Source: Symbiodinium kawagutii
Lineage: Eukaryota; Sar; Dinophyceae; Suessiales; Symbiodiniaceae
Length of the DNA stretch: 64,000 bases
Direction of reading: 5' to 3'
Assembly (NCBI GenBank): GCA_009767595.1
Contig: VSDK01027036.1
Location: 22,288 to 86,287, forward strand
Part shown: piece after piece, positions 23,520 to 36,028 of the stretch
How the letters are laid out: each line of letters begins with the position of its first letter
Numbering within the stretch: position 1 is the first letter of the stretch
Program-made: the position numbers and the translations under genes
Notes under the pieces: model-generated
Told to the model about the DNA's origin: nothing
Databases searched by the model: none
The model's input: only the letters and a program-made list of their open reading frames with translations

Positions 23520-25600
23520 ATTCGAGACTTCCCACGATCCTAGAAAGGCCTGAAGTCTCAGCTGGAGGTGCAGAAGGAGCATTGGAAATTTCAAAGTTGG
23601 TTCGCTCCTCCCATCGTGAGTTCAAAAGGCTCTTGATCAGCGACACCGAATGGACACCATGAGTTCCTAAATGTTCCTAACATCAACAGGAGGTACTTTT
23701 CTCGTATCAGTGGCATTCAAAGTCTCCTCAGACCCAGCTACTGCGGTTGGCTGCGACAAGTACAGGACCGAGGGATCGCTTGGGTCAACATAGGCAACCT
23801 AAAGCAGCGAAGTCTCAGAGATTTTCGCTGTCACAAAGTGAAGTAAATAAATACGCGTATATGTGTGTGTGTACGTAAATTTATATATATATATATATAT
23901 ACATAAATAGATATAGGTATAGATATAGATATAGATATAGATATAGATATAGATATAGATATAGCTATAGCTATAGATATAGATATAGATATAGATATAG
24001 ATATACATAAAGAAACATAAAGAAACTGTGAAGAAGTTTGAAGTAATTCCAAGCAAGGAAATGCTGCGGAAATGCTCGGCCCAACCTGGTTGAGCCGACC
24101 TTCTTGAGCTGCTTGAGCCTAGGCTTGCATAGAAGATCGATCCAAGACCAAACTGTACACTGCACGCCTCTGTGAACCTAGATCAACGGCATGAATACAG
24201 ATGCAAAGATGCAAAGGAGAAACAAAGAGGCACAAATGAAACAATGGTTGAATGAAGTTGAATGCTGTGCTGTATTGATGTCCCCTATATAGGCCGCTCG
24301 TTATCTTTCTGACACCACGGTTCACCTGAGACCCCAAAGAGGATAGCTCTGTACAGGACAAGGTCTCAGCTAGGAGTTTACCGTACACGTCAATTGCCAC
24401 GAGCTGAGGTTGCTGAATTGCTAAATCAGCGGAATCGGCTACTGCATTGCTCAAAATCACTTTCTCACAGTTTCCACAACACGATTTGCACAAATCAAAA
24501 CACTTCTAAGTCACTTCTAGCGATTCTAGGCTGCTGGCAATAGGCCCCTGCTCTTGTCGCTGGGCCTTGCTCGTCCGTCTACTTGATGCCAAATGGAACA
24601 AAATAGTCTTCAAAATACCAACTGCATCCCACTACATTTGGTGCTCCAAATAATATTACTGCATATGAGCTTGCAAGGGAAGCCGCGCCTGAACTTCTGA
24701 TAGCAAAGGGTACAGCAGCTGAAGGAATGTATCTGCCACATGAATGACTCACTTCTTGTCACCATTGTCACTCGCATTTGCATTCCTTTGAGCCCAATCA
24801 ATGCAGCTAAGCTCGGCACTACAACCTCCGCTTCTGAAAGTTAAGTAGAAAACCTAAACAGGCCACAAAACCATACCAAAGCTATGGAATTCCAATGATA
24901 CACAAAACTTAAGTACCTCAGAAGTACCTTAGAAGTACCTTAAACGTAGAAACAGAGCTCCAAAACTGACCATCTACTGACGGTTCAAAACTGGGCTGAC
25001 GGTATCTCCGCCCAAAAGTGGTGCAGCTGCTGGATCCTTATGACATCTTGCGACTGTGCTTTTTCGAAAATTCCAATCTCAAAGCAGAAGAAAGAGAAAG
25101 AAGCAGAAAGGATTCAGCAAGGATCTAGAGAAAGAAATGAAGAGAAAGCAAGGATCCAGAGAAAGCAGAGAAAGCAACGGAAAGCACCTCCCTTTTGGAA
25201 AGCTGGACTCCAAAGGTGCAGTGAGGCCCATACATTTTCAGAGCCTGCTGCTGGCCTGGTTGAACCAGCTAAGTAGTTAGGACCTCAACATCTCATGCAA
25301 AGCCGAAGCAACTGAGCAAAAGCTAAGAACTACATAGAACTAAAACATACTAAAACTATATACTGTACATAAAGTGTATATAAACTGTATGCTACTGTAC
25401 TCATAGATTCATGTGCGCTGAACATCTTGCGTGTGTTCGACGCTCCAACGAGCTGGAAATCCTGTGGCAACCAACCAGGTCCTACCCGGCCCGAGGCGAT
25501 GACCGAAGATCGGTTGCTCAAACTTGGGTTTCCTGTCACAGCGCCCAGCCACAGCTCATCACAGCTCGTCACAGCTCGTCACAGCTCAACGCAGCTCATG
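23520..25600 (-). CDS. Multi-exon gene, hypothetical protein
   Basis: Several minus-strand stretches have protein-like composition and splice-like borders. In order they are: about 25570-25410 ([18 protein letters not shown]), 25029-24970 ([17 protein letters not shown]), about 24845-24770 ([15 protein letters not shown]), about 24465-24330 ([20 protein letters not shown], ending in a CAG/GTGAAC donor), 23805-23730 ([18 protein letters not shown], after an AG acceptor) and about 23660-23530 ([15 protein letters not shown]). The pieces are rich in Val, Ala, Pro and Ser. No known domain is visible, exon ends are approximate, and the set could be more than one gene. Confidence 0.5.
23880..24005. 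repeat. TA and GATATA microsatellite
   Basis: A TA run followed by about 17 GATATA/GCTATA hexamers, within an intron of the hypothetical gene around it. Confidence 0.95.
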
Positions 25601-25639
25601 CTAATGCTCTACAATGACCAAGGATTTGTTCACTTTGTC

Positions 25640-28100
25640 AAGAATTCAAAATAATCCACCTGAGCATTTGCAAAGGAATCGCGAAAGAGCGAAAGTCTGC
25701 TCTACATGATTTGTCCTTAGTGCTGATCATGTTCGCCGGCAGTTGCACTAAATCTCTCAACAGACTCTGAGAACTGAGTAGAGAGCTCCAGCCACAAAAA
25801 CTATTCTCTTTGATGACAAAAAAAAGCAGCCCCTGGCACACAAACAAAATCAAACTTCCAGAAAAAATGTCTCTATTTCAAGCCACTTCCTGTCTACTCT
25901 GATCAACCCTTTCCTTTTGCTAAAAAACAAGTTTTGTGCTGCACTCGTTCTGTAAGCCAGCCTTCCCCACAGTTTGCCACCACGAGGAAGCGTGCACTCA
26001 AAATCGATATTGTCTCGCTTCAGACAAAACGCCTTGCCGTTGGCCCCCTCAAAAGGGTGACCTTGATGAAAATGTTTTGCATTGCTGGAATTTCGAGTGG
26101 CTAGGTGCTTCTTCATGTCAAATGTCAATGTGCACTTTACGCAAACTGAAAGTATCCGAGTTGTGGAAGAGGTCAGTGCAAACAAAGCAAAACTGTTTTC
26201 AGATGAAGCCCAACAACCGAACCTGTCTGTTCTCCAAGCGCTTGTCCCATTTTTGTTCCGAAATTTGCGCTCGAGGTTGCCCATTCAGTCACTCAAGTAT
26301 GAGGTCAACAGAAATAACGCATGCGTGCAAAGAAAGTGCATAACACGCTCCAAAAGGCATGGGACATTTTGAATGAGTGCCTTTTTTCAAACAAGGGATG
26401 CCACTTTCACAAAAATCCTGATTTCTGGAAATGTGCCATAGTGAATTGCAAATGGTGTCTGGTGGAATGATGCCTTCCGGGGACTTGAATGAGTGCTCTC
26501 AGTGCCCCGAAATGCGGTTCCAAAAGGTGATGGATATGCACCGTAGCGTTGCAGGGTAGCGCAAACTTGGGGGCGTGCAAATGTTTCATAAAGCAGCAGG
26601 GGTGAAAGGTAAGAAGGGAACAAGAGGTGAAGGGCCAGCGCGGCTTGCATTGTGAGCTGCAAATTACAAGATTAATATAAAGGATCATAAAAAAGTTTCT
26701 CTGCAGCTCACGGTGGCATATGTTCCTGATCTGCACCCGTCACTAAAGTCACCCGTCTCTTCCTTTCAGTGTCTGTACCGGGCTCTTTCGCCTCTCCGGC
26801 TTCTGGCATTGGGAAAAGAGACTGTGTCGTGCCATCCTGCCACAAGAGATTCTTTGATTTTTGGAGACAACATGCTTGAAATTCACAGCTCGCAAAAGGT
26901 TGTGAAAAGCAAACCTGTGCTATCAAAAAGAAAGCGACACATAGAGTGGCTGTTGATGGATCTTGACAACCTATTCAATGCTATCATGTTTAGAAAGAAC
27001 ATGTGTATATGTTTCCCTTTTTCCAACCAAATCTCGATTGGATAGCAAGGTTTGCTTCCGGATAACTGTCAATTGTGCGAACAGAAGTGTGGCCTGTGCA
27101 AGCAAAGGATTGACCGCCATGGTCCGGAGCCAATGGACCGGAAGACAAGGACTCTGATTTGCAGAGCTGAAGCGAACTTGTAGAAACTGTGTAGAAACAA
27201 GAAGAAACAGTTGTGTTTCAACAAACGTGTTTCTCTTCTTTACTAAGTTGCTGGTTCCCAAAAGTGCACACTGAGATGCTTGGTGCAACTGTTTCTCAAA
27301 TGGCTAAGGTCTTTGCCGAAAGAGTCTCTGGAGCTGTTTTCGATTGCATGCTCTGTGCTCTCATCATATTTCAGCTTGTGGCAGCAAAAAACTCTATCAC
27401 CTATGAAACTTTATGTAACATGTGAATACATGTAGATCATGTAGCTTTCCGAACTCGCCTTTTGCTGCTGTCGCAGGTCAATCAATAACCGTGCCAAAGG
27501 CAGCCGTCAGAGCCTTTTGTAGTTCTTCCACTGCTTCTGCCTCTCAACATCTCTCAACTGTCTGACGCCATGTCAGCTGTTTCTCAATCACCTTTAGTTG
27601 TATCCGTGTTCGAGGACATCGAATCTTTCTGCATCTTCTGAGTCCCTAGACTCGCGAAATGCAGAAAACCTTTCGAAAAGGACCGGGGCCATAGACTTGG
27701 CATATGGCACGGACCAAGTTTTCAGACACCAACAAACCAAAGACACGAAGGAGTTCCGAGGCAGGTCCCTAGGCAAGTCATTGCAAGTTCACGAAGTCCG
27801 TGGAGGTGCCTCTGCGACACAGCTTTGGCACAACTCCCGTGCGGCATCGCGGCGTTCCTGCGCGCATCGTGACAAGCGTCTGAGGTCTTCTGATTTTCAC
27901 TTATCTGAAATATTAGGCACTTGAGATGCCTCTTGTCACTCTCAATTTTCGTATCCCTGCTTTTGCATAAACACAAAGCAAGACACGTTCTGAAATTTGT
28001 GAGGCTCTCAAATTACATTCTGAAATTCACTGGCTGTCAAATTTGGCCACTTGAAATGTTGCAGCCACTTGATGCAAGCTGTTCAGCGACTCAAGAGATG
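25640..28100. other. Unassigned region with possible minus-strand exons
   Basis: Frames with plausible composition lie on the minus strand at about 26900-26740 (MPEAGEAKEPGTDTERKRR) and 26640-26400 (ALHLLFPSYLSPLLLYE). At 25850-26284 both strands are open and I cannot choose between them. No family recognised. Confidence 0.35.
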
Positions 28101-28109
28101 ATTCGAACA

Positions 28110-28490
28110 TATCAACATACTGCGTGTCATGTTCTATTTCATATTCTATTGCGTGCTCTATTTCACTCTAGTTCATGGTCTATATCATAATCTATTTCAT
28201 ATTCTATCTTATATTCGATTTCATACTCAGACTGAATCTCATAAGCTCTTTCATGCCCTATATTCTATTTCATACCCATCCTCTGTTTCATACTCGATTT
28301 CAAACGATTTTCCATACTTTATTTCACAGTTGATTTCATACTCTATTGTAGACTCTATTTGATAATCTTTTTCATACTCAATGTCATGCTCTATTGCATT
28401 TTCTATTTCCTACTTTATTTCATGCTCTAGTTCATACTCCATTTCATAGTCTGTTTCACCATCTATTTCATCATTATTCATCTCATGTAC
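28110..28490. repeat. 11-12 bp degenerate tandem repeat, TCTATTTCATA type
   Basis: About 30 imperfect copies of TCTATTTCATAC-like units. Period eleven to twelve bases. Confidence 0.9.
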
Positions 28491-28599
28491 ATATGCGTGC
28501 GTTCGCACAGGCTTTATCTATGTTTATGTGTATATGAAGAGATGTGCGAAGGTTGCATGAAACCAATTGTTTGACACCTGCGTATGCCCACTCCAATCA

Positions 28600-28882
28600 A
28601 CCCACCCTTTCATACCCTCCCTGGGCTCCTTCTGAACGGTTTGCAACTCCTGGGTCAGATTTTCGCGCAGCACCTCCAATTCTTGTGCTCGAGCCTGGAA
28701 TGCAGCAGAGCCGAAGCAAGATGCAAGAGATCGACCAACGCAACACATCCAACGGCAAGGCCACAAAGCAAAGTAAGCAAATTAAGCAAAGCTTTGGCAA
28801 AGCTTCAAGCTTTAGCCTTGCGACAATTTCGCCGAGTTTGAACCACCAAAGGTGCAGTTCTCCTGTGTCACTTGCGTCTCAA
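28600..28882 (-). CDS. Coiled-coil exons of an unidentified gene
   Basis: One exon, after the acceptor GCATTCCAG, encodes ARAQELEVLRENLTQELQ and continues with QTVQKEPREGMKG (about 28697-28605), a clear coiled coil. A second stretch upstream, after an AG acceptor near 28883, encodes DHLIETQVTQENC. The two do not join in phase directly, so another exon probably lies between or the borders differ. Minus strand, like the other genes. Confidence 0.55.
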
Positions 28883-29184
28883 TGAGATGATCCTTGTGGA
28901 ATTCTAAAAATCAAGATTTTCAAGATTTCTGATTGTGGAAAACGGTGCTTCAGGATTTGGGGATTTGGGTAAGGTTTTTCCCTTATTTTGGTGGTGTTTC
29001 CGAATCTCGGGATTAGGTTTTTGAAATCTGAAACTGGTAACGTCAAATTGAACTATGCGTTTGTGAAATCTGATGAGAATGCACAATCTGTTGACAATCA
29101 CTGGCGCACGATTTTTTCACCCTTCAAATTTGAGTCGCATCCGGGGAGCGAGTCTGCACAAGGAAATGCATATGGACATTCAAA

Positions 29185-30015
29185 CTACTGATCACCTTCA
29201 TTCTTGTCATCTGGATCTTCAAGATCATAGTCATCAAAAACCACATCCAAACCTGCTTTTTCTGCTAGTTTTGTCACAACACACCTCTGCTTTTCATCCA
29301 CAGGCTGTGTCACGAGAATGCCGGGCCCGTTCCACTTTAGGTTGTGGACTTTCCCTGACAGTTGTGAATACAAATCTGCCAAGAATCTGCCACAAAAGTT
29401 GGCACTTTCAGGAGAACACTGCTGGACGATTTGCAACAAATGTGCTGCTGTGGCGCTGTTGTTATGCAGCCGGTCCACATTTCCCAGTATGGTCTTCGTG
29501 GGGTTCATACTGTTGGTTTCTCTCCTCACTTCCTGTGCATAGTACTCCAGCAAAGAACGTGCTGTCAATCCTCCTTTTAGGCTCAACAGCTCCATGGTTC
29601 TCGCATGCAAGTCCTTCTTCAGGATCGCTGTTTCTGACTCAAGCTTGATTTGTTCCTTTTCTCTCTCCGACTGGATTTGGTCTTTCTCTCTCTCGATTTG
29701 TTCCTTCTCTCTCTCCGACTGGATTCTCTCCGACTGGATTTGAATTTGTTCTTTCTCTCTCTCTGACTTGATGAGTCGCCTCAGCAAGTCTTTCTTGCTC
29801 GCATCCTGTTCATCAGCCGGCTCTTCCAGCAGGTCGTCAAAAACAGACGTCTGCATTGATGCCTTCCTCAATATTTCGCCCAAACATATTTTTTCCCGGC
29901 AATTGGCAGTTCCGAGCACGAATGACTGCTGCAAAATGCCAGCTCCGAAGAACTTCCCAAGCAAGGCAGGAACAAACAACAAAACGGCAATTTTGGGGAC
30001 TGCCCGACGGGACAT
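29185..30015 (-). CDS. Coiled-coil protein, 276 aa, apparently intronless
   Basis: The frame runs from an ATG at 30015 to a stop at 29185; it stays open further upstream but only with a GTG. Residues 5-28 are hydrophobic (AVLLFVPALLGKFFGAGIL) and could be a membrane segment or signal anchor. Residues about 75-150 are a highly charged helix of imperfect repeats (SEREKEQI, REKDQIQ), clearly a coiled coil. The C-terminal third is globular-looking and ends in an acidic tail (DDYDLEDPDDKNEGD). The absence of introns contrasts with the neighbouring genes and would fit a gene that passed through an mRNA copy. No family name can be given. Confidence 0.75.
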   Translation of the reverse strand: MSRRAVPKIAVLLFVPALLGKFFGAGILQQSFVLGTANCREKICLGEILRKASMQTSVFDDLLEEPADEQDASKKDLLRRLIKSEREKEQIQIQSERIQSEREKEQIEREKDQIQSEREKEQIKLESETAILKKDLHARTMELLSLKGGLTARSLLEYYAQEVRRETNSMNPTKTILGNVDRLHNNSATAAHLLQIVQQCSPESANFCGRFLADLYSQLSGKVHNLKWNGPGILVTQPVDEKQRCVVTKLAEKAGLDVVFDDYDLEDPDDKNEGDQ

Positions 30016-30079
30016 TGGGGCGTTTTGTGAAACGGAAAATATAGGAACAAAGACAGTTGGTGAAGACCTTTGAGCCACA

Positions 30080-31395
30080 ATGCGCTCCTTCGAAAAGGGA
30101 CTTCGAAAAAGAGTGTGTGAGCCGACACACCTGGTGGCTTGGAAGCATCGATCTTTATCATTACGGTCATAGTTCTAGTCCATGCGTCGTCTGTTGTTGG
30201 AAGCATCACGACCATTGAGCCTTTATTTTTGGCTTGTCACCTTCAGTCCCCAGGCCCACGCAAGGTGGATTGACCGCCAGCCGCAACTGCTTGAACAGAT
30301 TGCGCGACACTGTTTCCCCTTTCAAGAGTAGTATTCCATTTCGTGCCAACCAACAGGCTTAAGCAAAGTATTGGACAGAATAGGGATGCCCACGTGTAGT
30401 TCATATTTTTTCGCATGTTCCTGGCGCCTCCCGGAAGGGGCTAATGTCAAATCTGTTGTGTCCTGGCTTTCGTCAGCCTTGGGAACATCTCCTCATGCGC
30501 GGTACCAAAATGTGAGCGTGTGAAGATGTGAGCTGTTCTTCGTAGCTGGGAGCAAAGCTTGGTCGTGGTCAGCAATGAGAATGGGCAGCTCAGGGAAGTC
30601 GATTGGTGGCAACCTCGAAAAGAAGCCGCTTGTGTCGGCCCTCGTATTCACTTGAGCACCCGTCCACTTTCTCTGGGAGCATCGCCGGCGTTTGGGCGCT
30701 CTTTGTGTCCTTTCAAAGATCAAGAAAGCACTTCTGACAGAATTACAACACGACACACTTCACATCACTTCCAAACCTCGGGCGTCTTTGCGCCTGCAAC
30801 CAGAACTCTGCTGCAAGAGATCTGTGGTAAGAGCATCTAAGAGGAGCTAAGAGCCTGAGGTCGAGGTCTACAGCTTTCCTGACTCTTTTGTGCCTCGCCC
30901 AACCACCCAAGCAGTCCGAAAATCATTCCATCTCACTGCATGACTCAAAAATTTACTCTATACATCTCTATACTTCCAGTAGTTGCGAGCTCGTTTTATC
31001 TTCCACGTCAAAAACCTGCACCGTTTGAGTTTGCTCAGTTTCCTGTCCCGCACCAAGAGGTCACTCTGACTGTAAATGCTGTGTCTTACACTATTCAGAC
31101 TATTCAGGTAGTATTCCTAGTTCCTATTACTATCATCTACTATCATTCATCTTAGGTTTTCTTCCATTGTGCTGGACTTACTTCACAAAGTTGTCAATTC
31201 GTCCTGCCTCCTCACATACCTGAACGGTTGAAGCTGGCAGGTGCAAATGTAGGTCTTTGTGAAAACTTCAGCTGAATCAGTTCTGTTTGAAGACTTTTGA
31301 AGACATCTTAAATGTGCAGACATCCGCCCTGACCGAAAATGCAGGTCGTGTCTTTGCAGATAAACAATCTGTGGTACAGCTTTAGCATTGCTCTA
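30080..31395. other. No gene firmly recognised
   Basis: A minus-strand stretch at 30520-30680 (LPPIDFPELPILIADHDQ) may be an exon. The rest shows no coding signal. Confidence 0.4.
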
Positions 31396-32190
31396 GAACC
31401 CCCTGCTCTTGATCCTTTTCAAAAGTGACTTTTTTGGCGAGATTGGTCCAATTGGACTTCAATATGGGCCCAACATTGGGTCAAGATGCCCCCAACATGG
31501 GCCCAACATGGGGCCCAACGGCCCCAATGTTCGCCGAACCTTTGCCAAGATGTGACCAACAATGGAGGCACTTGCCCCACGGCTCCAACATGCACCAAGA
31601 TGTGCCGGGAAGAACCGTTCTTGTTCCAACCACCCTGTTTCTATCTTTAAAGCTTTTCCAACAAGATTCAAACGTTGGTGCAACGGGACTCCAATGTAGG
31701 GCCAACGCAAATTCAACATGTAACCAACATGGCGTGAAGATGGGCCAAGATGGCCCCAGCTTGACTCCAACATCTGGTAAGACATGCTGACCATGAGGCC
31801 TAATGGGCCAGACATTCCCCGAACAAATGTCAATATGTGGCAAACATGGGCCCACTGTCACCAACATCGGGCCCACTCGCACGAACATGGCTCCAACATG
31901 TGCCACGGTTTTTTGTTCCGACCCCTCCTGTTTTTGAAGCTTTTTGGAAAGGGATTTCTTGGCAGCACAACAGCACTCCAATCTGGGCCCAGCATGGGCC
32001 AAGATCAGGTGAAGATGGGCCAGATGGCTCCAACATCGGCCGATGCAGCAAGTGCCAAACATGGGACCCAATTGCCCGGACGTTTACCGAACATGTGCCA
32101 AGATCTGGCCGAAATGAGCTCACTCGCCCCACCATGGTTCCAACACACGCCAAGATGTGCACGGAAGAACCTTGCACTTATTTGAAAACT
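31395..32190. repeat. Higher-order repeat of CCAACATGG-type units, about 292 bp period
   Basis: Short phrases around CCAACATGGGC and CCAAGATG recur dozens of times. On top of this is a longer period: a spacer containing TTGTTCC, a CCTGTTT box and a T-rich patch recurs at 31621 and 31913 (292 bp apart), with partial versions near 31400 and 32165. The long frames on both strands (HVGPMLGP-like) are repeat translations. The same family appears at 48340-48660. Confidence 0.85.
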
Positions 32191-32199
32191 ATTTTTGGA

Positions 32200-33400
32200 T
32201 CCCCTTCAGCCCTCTGCATTGGACGTTGCGGGCAGCCCTAGCCGCGAAGCGTCACGAATAATGTTTGAAAGTAAGGAACACCGTCGACATCAAGGTATGA
32301 CTGAACCACGAGCCACTGAACGCAGAGGAGAGGCTTTACGACCAGAAATCTCAGTCACTGTCAACAGTACCTGAGGAAAAGCATTTCAGTATTTGCTCAA
32401 TTCCAGCCGGCTGCGGGGCAGAAATCAGCTTAATCTTCTTGAGTTTCAACAGACCTGGTCCCTCAAACCGATGGGCTTTGTCTGCATCAACTCTTAATCT
32501 GGGATCCGAAGGTCTTTGCACAACTGGTACATTACGCAATGTGTTTTGAGTATAAATTCCAAACAGCCGGATATCTGGGTTCATAGACAGGCTCATCACA
32601 TCGTTTGTGCAGCAAAACATATCATAAACATACTATCTGTATGCATGTCTCTTTATGCGCATGCAAATATCTATTTGTAAATACATATAAATTCAATAAA
32701 ACAAAAAACATATGGCACAACAAAAAACAGCAGGATCTTGTCAAAAGTCACAGAAACGTGAGAAGGTGGGCCCGGTGGGCAAGAAAATGGGGTACAAAGG
32801 ACTCGGCTTTACCTCCGAGCGGTTGAAGCTGTTTAAGAGATGCAAAGCCCGAGACCAAGGGAGCAGACGCATTCAGTGCCTGTTGTGGAAATGTTCGCTT
32901 GGGAAGAAACCTGATGTTTTTACACCTTCCGGCATGCAGGCTTTCGGCCAGAATTTCGTGGGACAAAGACTGAGAAACACACAAACAACTAGCAAGAAAT
33001 ATGATGAAGTAAAAATGAATGAGTGAGAAATCAAAGAAAGAGAAGGAAAAATCTATATATTGTATTTTATATAAATAAATACATGTATATGCAATTAATC
33101 AATGGTATATACATTGACATGTAAACAGAAAATGACCCAAGAGCTGAAGAAAGTCTGGGCCTCCCGTTGCTTTGCAAGGTTGGCATGCTGTCGCTCATCA
33201 CCCTGGTCTTCGACTTGACCTGAAGGCCACAATCTGAAGAATGATCTTCAGGGCAACATCCCCTGCCTCGGAATCTCCGAGAACGGAAGGCAAGCTTCCT
33301 TCGTGATTCCAGGTCAACCTTGCAGATCTAACCGAAGGAATCAAAGAGGCTCCTTGTGACTCCTTAAGTGACTCCTTATTACTACACTTATGGCTCCTTA
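32200..33400. other. No gene recognised
   Basis: Ordinary sequence with an AT-rich patch at 33000-33120. A small basic plus-strand frame at 32712-33026 has no supporting context. Confidence 0.5.
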
Positions 33401-33410
33401 TTGCTCCTTG

Positions 33411-34785
33411 TCATTCCTTGTCGTTCCTTGTCCCTGGCATTTGAGAGACACGCCTCGTGCTCTCGAAAGCGATCACTCGGCACTTTGGTAGATCGCCCAG
33501 TAAAGTTCCATCGCAATCCTGAGACTTTTCAAAGGGAAGACAAGACCTTTCCAAACCCAAAAGGTCCGATATCTGGAGAGTCATGTTCAACACATGTTCC
33601 TGCCTTTTCGACTTCGTAACTTCCTGGCCTGAGACTGCCAAGCTGTCCTTCTGTTGCTTCGAAAGATTGCCACACAAGACCTGAATCCGCCGTCTTTTAG
33701 CTTCACCTTCAGGATCCAAAAGTGCACGACACAAGACCTCAGTTCAAATAACCACGGAAGAGAAGGGTTCTGACAACTTCACTCTGTCAATCTCTGTCAC
33801 TTTCTTCGTGGCTGAAGATGGAACTTCTTCTCTCATGATTGCCTCGATCTCTGCCTCAGCCGCCTCAGCAGCCTAGCAAAGAGAGGAGAGCGAAGGTAAA
33901 GCCTGGTCTAAGAAGTCGAATCAAGTCGAACACTTTGTTGAACTCTTTGTCAAACTCCCAAAAAATAAATAGAAAGTTTCCCAAAAAAGTGTCTTCCAAC
34001 TCAAAGCTTCACAGACTTCACGGACTTCACAGCCTGAGTTGCATCGACGACCTCGCCGCACGCCGCACGCGGAAAGAAACATCTGTGGACTCTTGCAGCT
34101 TACCCTGCCTCTGCCACGCGCTCCGCTGTCGTCTTTGGAGTGCCAACCTTCGCACACAGCGGATGCACCTCCAATTTCCATTAGTTGGGGCCCCTTTTCT
34201 ATCCATCTCTGCCCCAATTTCAAGATGATTCGAGATGATTCAAGATGCATCTGAAACATAAGCAACTTTTTCATGCTTTTTCGGTGATCCCTCACCTCAG
34301 TTTCAACTTGCATTGCAGAGAGCACCGGCTCTTGAGAGCCTTGCAAGTTGGACTGGCCGAAAAACCTTTGACCCTTCAACTCTCATCTCAGGACTGAGGA
34401 GCGGCCTTCAGCATCTGCATCCACTGGATCCTGTGAAACAGTGGGTTGCTGTGTACGCGGCAGCAACTAAATAAAGACATTTGACAAATCCTGCGAGTGA
34501 AATGTTACGTAAAAGGAGCTCCCAACCATTGTGCAACAAGAGGTACAACTCCCACCATCAAAATGTTTCAAAAAATTATGACAGTTGTGCAACTGGTGAA
34601 GACTGCCAGGTCAAGTTCACTCCAAGCCAGCAGCCTCTGCGTCGGAGACTTGCAGAGTTTGCGCTTCCCGTCCTCCAGTTCAACCAACTCATGCGTCTCC
34701 AAGTCACAGACCGAAGACGGTCGATGCAATTCGCATCCAGTCCCGGCGCCTTTGGCAATGTCGTCATCCTGCTCCTGACCATTTG
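33411..34785 (-). CDS. Hypothetical gene, several exons, possibly disabled
   Basis: Protein-like minus-strand stretches lie at 34785-34633 (VCDLETHELVELEDGKRKL), 34425-34299 (SNLQGSQEPVLSAMQVETE, followed by a GTGAGG donor), 33873-33745 (after a pyrimidine-rich acceptor ending CTAG; AAEAAEAEIEAIMREEV) and 33736-33411 (RALLDPEGEAKRRRIQVL, nuclear-type basic cluster). The frame is interrupted by an in-frame TGA at about 33751-33749 and another at about 34388-34386. Each TGA could be removed by an 18 or 21 base GT-AG segment, but such introns would be extremely short, so nonsense mutations or wrongly placed exon ends are more likely. No domain recognised. Confidence 0.5.
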
Positions 34786-35592
34786 ATCAGTGTCTTCAAA
34801 TATGATGCAGCACACCCTCACCATCTCTCACCCAAGGTGTTCCAATCAAGATGATCGGAAAGGAAGAGTTTCTAGCAACTCTTAAACTTCAAATGTGGGG
34901 AACTTCCTCTGTAGCAACCTTGGTGCCTGAAACGTGAGGGCCTCGTTAGGAACGACACTTGACAGCGTGGGACATTGGGAACCTTCTCTCGACTATGTCA
35001 AACACACATTGAGCTTCTCTTTTTTGAAGAAGCTTACAGTACTTGAAGCTTGAAACAAAGCACCTAAACACACCGCGAACTTGAAACCTTTGTTGGAACC
35101 GCAAAAACCTTGCAGTACTTGAAACTTGAAACCAAGGAAACGCCATTTGGCCCTTGGCGACCTTTCCTCCCCTACAAACCTCACAGTACTAGCACTTGAA
35201 TCCACTTGACGATAAACCACCTGCTCTTACCTTGGGAAAGTATAAGTATCATCAAAATCTGGGAACCCTGAACAACGGCTTGGGAACCTTATCTTGGAAC
35301 CTTGGAAGCAACTCTTTGATCCTTAGCACCTGCAGCAAAAGACAAGGCTTGCAAATCCCACCGCTACCTTCCCACCCACACCTGGTTCAGCCTTGCAATG
35401 TCAACCGAATGTTTCTGCAGTTGGTTCAGCTAGTGGCTCCTTCATGGATCAAATGCTCCAAGACCATCTGAAACCTCTCCCCTCTTGTTGTAGCACGATA
35501 CTTCGCCAGAATGAAGGTCAAAACATGTCAAAACCCCTTTCAAACAAACCACACCAAGCAGCCAAACCAACCTTGGACCTTCAACCTTCAGC

Positions 35593-36028
35593 GCGCCGGA
35601 CTGCGCTGCGAAAGAAAGTGTGCACGAGCGAAAACGTAGGATCAAAGTGTGAGCAACCACACTGAGCAATTCCGTTTCCGTCGAAGTCTAAGAAGTGATA
35701 TTTTCTAGCTTAAAATAGCTGTGCTGCAAGAGAGTTTCAGTGGAGCTCAAGCGACACAGATCGAAACAGCATGCCTCCACATCGGAGACTTGTAGCAGTT
35801 GCGCTTCTCCTCCTCATGGTTCAATTTAACCCATTGGCTCCAAGTCACAAACCGCAAACGGCAATTCGACATTTGATGCTGTCCGCACTCTCCCCTGCCT
35901 TTGGCACTGTCATCCAGCTCCTCACACTAGGCATTCGAGAGGGTGGTAAGAGCAATGATCAAACAACGAAGTTCTGAAGATGATATCTGCCATTTCTGAA
36001 CTTTGAATTTCAGAGCGACACGATGCTT
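35593..36028. repeat. 436 bp direct duplication, left copy
   Basis: It matches 47353-47788 without any gap and with about 10 differences by eye (near 97.7% identity). The offset is exactly 11,760 bases throughout. It contains one member of a dispersed family related to the exon at 34633-34785. Confidence 0.95.

Noticed and set aside
25850-26372. Frames of 96-144 codons on both strands
   Set aside because: Both strands look partly protein-like and neither has splice borders or a known motif, so no gene is called.
31425-32241. Overlapping frames of 115-196 codons on both strands
   Set aside because: All are translations of the CCAACATGG-type repeat.
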